This document shows, one piece after another, positions 57,932-64,000 of a DNA stretch of 64,000 nucleotides; position 1 is the stretch's first letter, and every line of letters starts with the position of its first letter. The notes beneath the pieces are model-generated. The model searched no databases, was not told the DNA's origin, and saw nothing but the letters and a program-made list of their open reading frames with translations. A program made the position numbers and the translations under genes. This stretch comes from Ramazzottius varieornatus. Its lineage: Eukaryota; Tardigrada; Eutardigrada; Parachela; Ramazzottiidae. The DNA lies in NCBI GenBank assembly GCA_001949185.1, contig BDGG01000012.1, forward strand, positions 224,634 through 288,633. Direction: 5' to 3'.

Positions 57932-58475
57932 ATGTCCGATAGAATAGCTGGCCGAAACAGTCGCGGTCCCTTTCTGACGTTGGGGTGAGTAATCAACGAA
58001 CAGAGCCGTTATATCGGTTATGTGATTTGAGTCACACAATGGGGGCGCCGCGCTCTCAGCCCATTCGTCTGGACTCATGGTGGGCATACAGCGGTTGGCT
58101 CGGTGCATTTACCAGATGACGCCACGGCCCGCATTGTTTACCAGCTCATCGTGCCAGATTTCCCGCAGTTCGAATTCTTGTCTCCTCTTCAGCTCTTTCT
58201 GGACTTCGAAGGACAACGCTGCGATAGCGCTACCGGTTCACAAGTACGTAGGCTAGACAGCTCTGTCAGGGTGAATCTAGGTCTATATTCACCGTGGCTC
58301 TGTCCCGATCTAAAATTGTTACAGATCTAAAATTGTTTTCACTAAATTACTTGCCGGAAGCTAATCTATCCTCTGTACACGTGTACTCGTATTTGAACTT
58401 GAAGTTTAGTGCTTGCAATCGGAAGTGAGGCCCTCTATGCAATATCCTTTGGGTTTCTGGCTGGCTCCAGTCTGA
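57932..58475 (+). CDS. Hypothetical 100-residue protein
   Basis: Three exons: 57932-57984, 58060-58243, 58410-58475. The donors GTGAGTAA and GTACGTAG and the acceptors CGCTCTCAG and GTTTAG keep one frame open: it starts MSDRIAGRNSRGPFLTLG, continues PFVWTHGGHTAVGSVHLPD, then VYQLIVPDFPQFEFLSPLQL, and ends YPLGFWLAPV. No signal peptide or membrane segment. Not recognised. The third acceptor has a weak pyrimidine tract, so the last exon is the least certain part. Confidence 0.45.
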
Positions 58476-61257
58476 CCAAAGTGGTTATTCAACAATTACC
58501 GGTCCTGTTCTTCGTATCGTTCTTCTTCACGCTCGAACAGGTGTAAGAAAAGGTGTGTACGATTCAGTATGCGGTGCTCCCGCTAGTTATTAGTTGAGGT
58601 TTCGTTGGCAATTTGGCAGGGAGGATTTTCGTTTACGTGAAATGAATAGAAACAAACTCGTTCGAAAACCAGTTTCGGTTTACGCGTCAGAAGTCCAGGT
58701 GTGAGGGAGCTGTCATATCAGCAAAAGAAGCCGTCAAGAAAAATCTCACCCATCCACTTTTTGCCCTCCCATCTGACACCGGTAGACCTGTCACCAAACT
58801 GGTACTTATGCATTTTTCTCCGCTAAAATACCTTATTAGCATGTATATTTATTATAGGTAATGGATGTTCGGAAGACCGGTGAACCGCTGCACCGATCAT
58901 CGCAGGAAACTGACGTCCGGAGCGACCTTCGTTTCGATTGACTTGGCTACTTCCACAGACAGTTCCCCTCGCGTGGCACTTCCACATGCAATACTCTGCA
59001 ACTTTGCTCACAGCAGCATATTTTGTGTTTTGTTTGCTCTCATTATCGTTATCGTTTTAGGTGAAAATAAACTTGCTGATAGCGGTTCGGCAATCGTGCA
59101 TGAAGGCTCTACTTCGAAGAACCAAGGTATGCGTTTCCTTGGTGGTACTTGAGAAGGGGACTGCATCAGCGTTTCACGTGCTCTACGCGGAAGTACCTTA
59201 TGAATATTTCCCAAGTCTGCAGGTAAGCCACAAAGACTCTCCACGACGAAGGCAGACCCTCTTGAACTAGCATGACGCAAAAATTTAACCCGCATATGGG
59301 CCGTGACGAATATGAGAAAAACATTCGTAAAATTTGAGAGATATGTAGAAGACCTCATATTGGTGTAGACTTTAGACTCACTCCACTCACTCGACTGTTT
59401 TGGATAAAAATTTCACCTTTATTAAAAGAGGAACCGCCACCGTGATCCGGAATCTAGGTAAACAACTCGCAAAGATCCTTTCTCTAAGTTGCGCACGCTT
59501 CCAGTCTTTATTTCCAGTAATGTACGCCACTTGGCAACACAATCTTCTAGTGTTGGTTTGACGAGCCCTCCTTAATTTGGCTTGGTTTGCATCTGATAAA
59601 CTCTAATCAGGCCGAGCGAAGCGAGTCCCTTTTAAGTCTGTCGAGATTTCAGTGGACGATCAGATTGTTCGAGCTTTCAGATATCGCAACCTCTGTACTG
59701 AAAACAAGTGCGTAACTTGATCCGAGCAGCAAAAGTTTTTACTCGCAAAACTTGTGCTTCTTTTCTTCTGCTCGGCTTTCCCAGTGGTGAGAACCACTAA
59801 CTTAGCTAGTTATAAACCATCGTTTGCCAGTCTTATCTGGATGAAGCCCGCGCAAAACAGTTCTTATGCGGTACCGTAGAGAACATTACAAAGGAGAACT
59901 CGTCTGCGTACGAATGATAGGGCATCGTTCACCGACTTCCTTCTTGTTTTCAGGTCGCTCCTTTGTATCCTGCTTGCAGGCGTTAGATCGGCGAAGCTAT
60001 CTTCCTCCGAATGAATCACCTGGAAAATAAGGTGGGCAAAAAAGCAGATGTACTTATTTTTCCTGCGCTGTCAGCTGCTTTTGTATGGAAACGTGATGAA
60101 ATATTGATGGGGCCGGTTCAGGGGTTTTCATAAGCGCCACATGTTTAGTCCTCGTCAGCAGTCTTGATACTAATAACGTCTCGGTGGTCTGGCTATCCAC
60201 CGATCCACTTCAGCGCATCTAGTCTCTACCACCTGTAATTACATGCAAGCCCATCCTTGCGTTATCTGCCACAGCCAATGTCCGTTGTGGTCAGCAGCGA
60301 TTATACCTGTGTACTCGCAACGATCTACTTGGTCTCCCAGATCTAAAAGCAGCAGCAGCTGCGTAGCATGCACATGCAAAGCTGTTCTCATCTACAAATT
60401 TAAGCTCGTTGTTACTTTCTATGTTTCTCTCTCGTTATCCATCCATGCGGAAAGAGTGAGAGCTCACAAAGCTGATGGGCCTAATGCACGCTCGTACTCC
60501 TTCCGGCTGAATCCCGCTCTCGTTTTCAAACGGGCCTCACCTGACTCTTTTTACTGTATAGCTCTTCCTTGTTCGATAACAAGAGAGGGAACCGTCTATA
60601 TTGATCTTTCCGGGTCTTATTTTTGATTTATGCTGTACAGGTGTTCCGCCGATCGATTTCTTTCGATGCGATGCGGGAGACGGTTATTCTAATCTAACCT
60701 GTGGGCGCTTGTGAAGGACTCATTTGCCGGTACCTGACGGGTTTTCCAGTCGCATCGGTTGGAGCTGCAAAGTACACCTGGAATATCGATTGGATTTCAA
60801 GGAAGACAGGTTCGTGAACTGAATACAGCACGGTGTATTTTGATGGTTCCTCGTCGATCATATGGCGCCGTTTCGGATATGCATCGACTTGTCTTGAATA
60901 TTTCACACCGAATATTGTCCACCTACTGTATATTATTGCGCCAAATAAAGCTGACGTCTATATTCTATTGCAGAGAAGTTGGCGGCACGACTGTGTTAAA
61001 GTGGGTTCGGGCTTGAGCAGAGGTAAGTACATCCTCAGTGGGAGAACAATCGTACCTCTATGAGTCATTATGATGCATAAAAGTGAATACCAACTTGTTG
61101 TGACGTTCACTCCCTTGTCAGGCTTGAGGTTCGGTACCTTTAGTGGGTATTACGTATATCCAAGAGCCTTGTAAAGGTGCGTAATCGAACGAAGCGTGAA
61201 GCGCTGTAGCTGGTACCTGCCCAAGGCGATCGACGTCGACAACAACAGTCAGCAAGC
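58476..61257. other. Long interval without a supported gene
   Basis: Exon-like blocks on the plus strand at about 58860-59220 (acceptor ATCGTTTTAG at 59050-59060, donors GTATGC and GTAAGC near 59126 and 59222) could be parts of a gene, but no frame gives a recognisable protein. The rest (59.6-61.2 kb) looks unique and non-coding. Confidence 0.35.
59458..59565. repeat. GTGGCGCAC palindrome, copy 13
   Basis: Intergenic copy, core 59486-59533: TAAGTTGCGCACGCTTCC opposite AATGTACGCCACTTGG; outer arms AACAACTCGCAAAGATC and AATCTTCTAGTG. Confidence 0.78.
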
Positions 61258-61590
61258 ATGTCTTGCGATACAGCTAGTAACGCGCTAGATCGATCGGAAA
61301 GAGAATTTTCCTCCGATTTCGGTTATTCGAGCCTGTCGGACTTTTCTCGTGGTATCGACCTTGACGATTACTTGGAGGAACTGGAGAAGAGGATGGCCGC
61401 CGAGACGGACCATGACGGCGACTCGTCACAGGGCTCGCTGAGGAATACCCCCGATCTGCTGACACAGTTACAACAGAAGGAAAGGGATCTGATGCTGGCG
61501 GCGGAACTGGGCAAAGCTCTCCTGGAACGCAATGAGGAACTAACCAAACGACAGGAAATTCTGACGAAGGACTACTCCGCTCGAATCGAG
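61258..61590 (+). CDS. First coding exon of a BICD-like/HAP1-type coiled-coil adapter
   Basis: 111 complete codons from the ATG at 61258 to a GTAAGG donor. After a Ser/Asp-rich start ([24 protein letters not shown]) comes [29 protein letters not shown]. The core DL-LAAELGK-LL-RNEEL is the first conserved helix shared by BICD-family-like cargo adapters, Spindly, CDR2 and HAP1/TRAK proteins, where it contacts dynein light intermediate chain (the CC1 box, A-A-x-x-G). The wording is closest to the BICD-like group. The remaining exons should lie to the right, outside the window; I found none in the following 2.4 kb. Confidence 0.7.
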
Positions 61591-64000
61591 GTAAGGGTCG
61601 GGGAAAAATGGTCGAGACTGATCAAAAAATAATTTTTTTTGATATTCCTCAATGTATGGCGAGTCTTCCAATATGCGGTAGCACGGTCCAACAATTCACT
61701 AGATTCCTCGGGTTGTCGTTAGCAGTGCAGCATCTTGAGAGTTGTGATAGTTGGTCGCGATGACCATTGAACGATTGTTTGTGTACGTTGAACGATCACG
61801 GACAAAACCCTGAACAAACCCCTCATTCGTCTTGTTCGAGCTGGAGAGCGATAATATTTTGTCGGTCTAGACCCAACAGAGAAAAATGTCCTGTTTGATA
61901 CACTTCACACCCGCGAACGTACCCTCAAAAATTTACCGTCGTTCTTAGTCATAAATGAAGAGACAGCACGATGAGGAAGTTCATCGGGAAAGTATTTGAC
62001 GACGTTTATGACTTTCTCAAGCGCCTACAACCATATAAATCACCAAAAATGTCGAAGAAGTCGTTTCTTACGAGTCGAGTAAGATCCAGCTACGATTGGT
62101 TTAACGGCATTTTGAAGAGCATTTTAATATTAAGCGTTTCCTTGCTCGAAACTTCGGGTCGTTACACCGCGCAAGTTGGTGTAACGGGGGTATAATCCAG
62201 AGCCTGACCCGGGCAGGGGATGGGGGCAGGGATTTCCGGTTAGAGTATCTCTGAATCTTCCTTGGAGTTGGGACTATGGTCCTTATACCTTTCTTGTTCA
62301 GCGTGAAAAGTTAGGCGAGCAGCCGCGCGGTGCCGGGTGTGGGTGTGAAAAGGGCCAAAAAGATTTCCTCTCTTATTGGGCTTATACCGTACTTATGGGT
62401 CCTATAAATTTAAATATTTTGAAATACCTTAAATTTAATGTTTAAAACACCCAAGAACGATTCTTTCTGGGCAAACACGACGGTCCAGGACTAAACCGGA
62501 CAGAACTACGTGAAAAAATCTTCTGATCAAAAGACCTGCTGGTCTCAGCCTCAGATTCCTCATGATACAAAATTTCAAATTCGAGGATCTCTAACGAGAA
62601 AACATTTCGGTGAATGATCTGTCCAATAGAAACCGAGCTTTCGTTGGTATCATGCATTACGAAAGAACCCCGATTTCTATCTTGGTTTTCCGTAATGGAT
62701 TAAAATAGTGGTGCATGTACGCTAGGAAATCGATCGGTGGGAGGAAATGCAGGTAGAACAGCGTGCAGGTTTGCGTAAGCATCATCGAAGGGTACGTGGA
62801 GGTTGCGAGATGGTCTTCATCAGGCCATGTAGGAGGTGAAGGAGGAAAGATCAGTTTTGAGGTCGGACCTCGTAATACATAGGTACTAACGATGAAAGTG
62901 GTTTGGATGCTGATCCAGTTGCTTGTGTGGGCCGATACCAAATAACTCGGTGATACCTTGGCCCAAAGATCGGCCAATTTGTGAGCAATACTGCGTAATC
63001 GTGTCAACAACAAATTGAGCGAGGTGTGTTGACTATTTGGGTCTCGTTTGTCGTGGGGGAGATTATCTTTTTCGCGTTGACTCAAAGGTGCGCCACTGAA
63101 ATGATCGACCGTCGACTTACGCTCTGATACTTCCGCCTTAAATTCCAACCATCCACCACCAAGAAGCCCTAGCCTGCTTCGTCACACGAGTGTCACGTAA
63201 CGATGATTAATCAGATAGCTCTTCTTTCTCTGATTGGAAAAACACATTTCACAGCTGAGTTCCTCACAGGGTGGTTTTTCTCCTATGGAAAGAATAATGG
63301 TACGCTCGAATAGAACCATGGTGCCCGCGATTTTGACTAATAGCACCGGACCCTGATTTCTATTTAGAAACCAATGAAAACGCTTCACAGTGCTGCAACA
63401 CAGAAAGCAAGCTTGTTTTCGTTACAACGAGGACCTTCACTTCTTTTTTGAGGTTTGCCAACTGATGTAGAGCGCATCCTTGATAACTTGGCGATCAAAG
63501 GAAAATTCTGCTGAGGCTGCAAGGACGGTCTTGAAAGTACTATTCAATAGTCATTATTGAGACGTGGTCCCGTGGAACGTTAGACGAAAATGTGGTCACA
63601 GTCTTGGGCTCTTGATGGAAGTACAGCAACGTGGTGGGCTTGACAAAAACACGTGTGGTAATGTAGTGAATGAGATCCGGTTTACACTTGTAGCCCCTTT
63701 TAAAGGGCCATTAATGCCGTCGGTGTCCAGAACTTTGGCACTGTTTATTTATTCAAATTTCTACACCGCCTCATATTACGCCGCGGTTATGATAGCTTCA
63801 GCCGCGTGTGACGAACATGTTATCAATACATGTGCCCAGCATACTGCGTATTTGATAATCCAATAAGACGTGAAATTTACTGCTAGAACGCTAACACGAT
63901 TATTGGTTTTGCGGAGGTCCGAAAACATCGTAAACTCACCCTAATGGAATAATATTTTTCGAACATCTTTCTGTATTATCGTAACCTGAGGTCGCTGTTA
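61591..64000. other. Probable first intron of the adapter gene; nothing else supported
   Basis: About 2.4 kb without a recognisable exon. A 163-residue minus-strand frame (62657-63148) matches nothing I know and is probably chance. Confidence 0.45.

Noticed and set aside
58860-59270. Exon-like blocks with acceptor ATCGTTTTAG and donors GTATGC and GTAAGC
   Set aside because: Two or more frames stay open but none gives a convincing protein or a clear start.
62657-63148. 163-residue minus-strand frame
   Set aside because: No known similarity, no splice or promoter context, composition like chance translation.

Overview
This window is nuclear DNA from an animal, most likely an invertebrate and possibly an early-branching lineage such as a sponge (the lineage is inference). 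The genes are typical of animals with motile cilia: a radial-spoke head protein, Rab35, Mediator and TFIID/SAGA subunits, GCN1, OCIA-domain proteins, a Reeler protein and ATP synthase epsilon. Genes lie close together on both strands. Nearly all have introns, most of them 50-120 bp with GT..AG ends. I rebuilt the exon structures by hand from splice signals, reading-frame phase and family knowledge; coordinates of spliced genes span from start codon to stop codon, and exons are listed in each entry.

Layout. 1-24.4 kb is a gene-dense stretch: two OCIA-domain genes (-), a TAF10-like gene (+), a secreted Reeler protein (+), gluconokinase (+), an 11-exon radial-spoke head gene RSPH4/6 (-), an AT-hook chromatin protein (+), Rab35 (-), a membrane protein (+), gamma-glutamylcyclotransferase (-), MED7 (+), a third OCIA-domain gene (+), a TMEM60-like gene (+) and NUDT19 (-). 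24.8-31.7 kb is a transposon-rich block: a complete but dead Tigger/pogo element with TA target duplications, and a second DDE transposon bounded by about 150-bp inverted repeats. 32.2-44.8 kb is one 31-exon gene for the translational-stress regulator GCN1 (2,706 codons by my reconstruction). 45.1-49.7 kb is a core histone cluster, H2A/H2B and H3/H4 as two divergent pairs with the ATP synthase epsilon gene between them; each of the four histone genes contains an intron. 50.4-58.5 kb holds a two-zinc-finger protein, a 939-residue coiled-coil protein and a 100-residue unknown protein. 61.3 kb starts a coiled-coil cargo-adapter-like gene that runs off the right edge.

The most striking non-genic feature is a family of short palindromes with GTGGCGCAC/GTGCGCCAC arms, about 50 bp at the core and up to about 120 bp with outer arms. 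At least 16 cores at 13 sites are visible, nearly all in introns. With a second palindrome family (CACCTGCATAC arms) they account for most of the long introns of GCN1. One copy interrupts the Tigger transposase.
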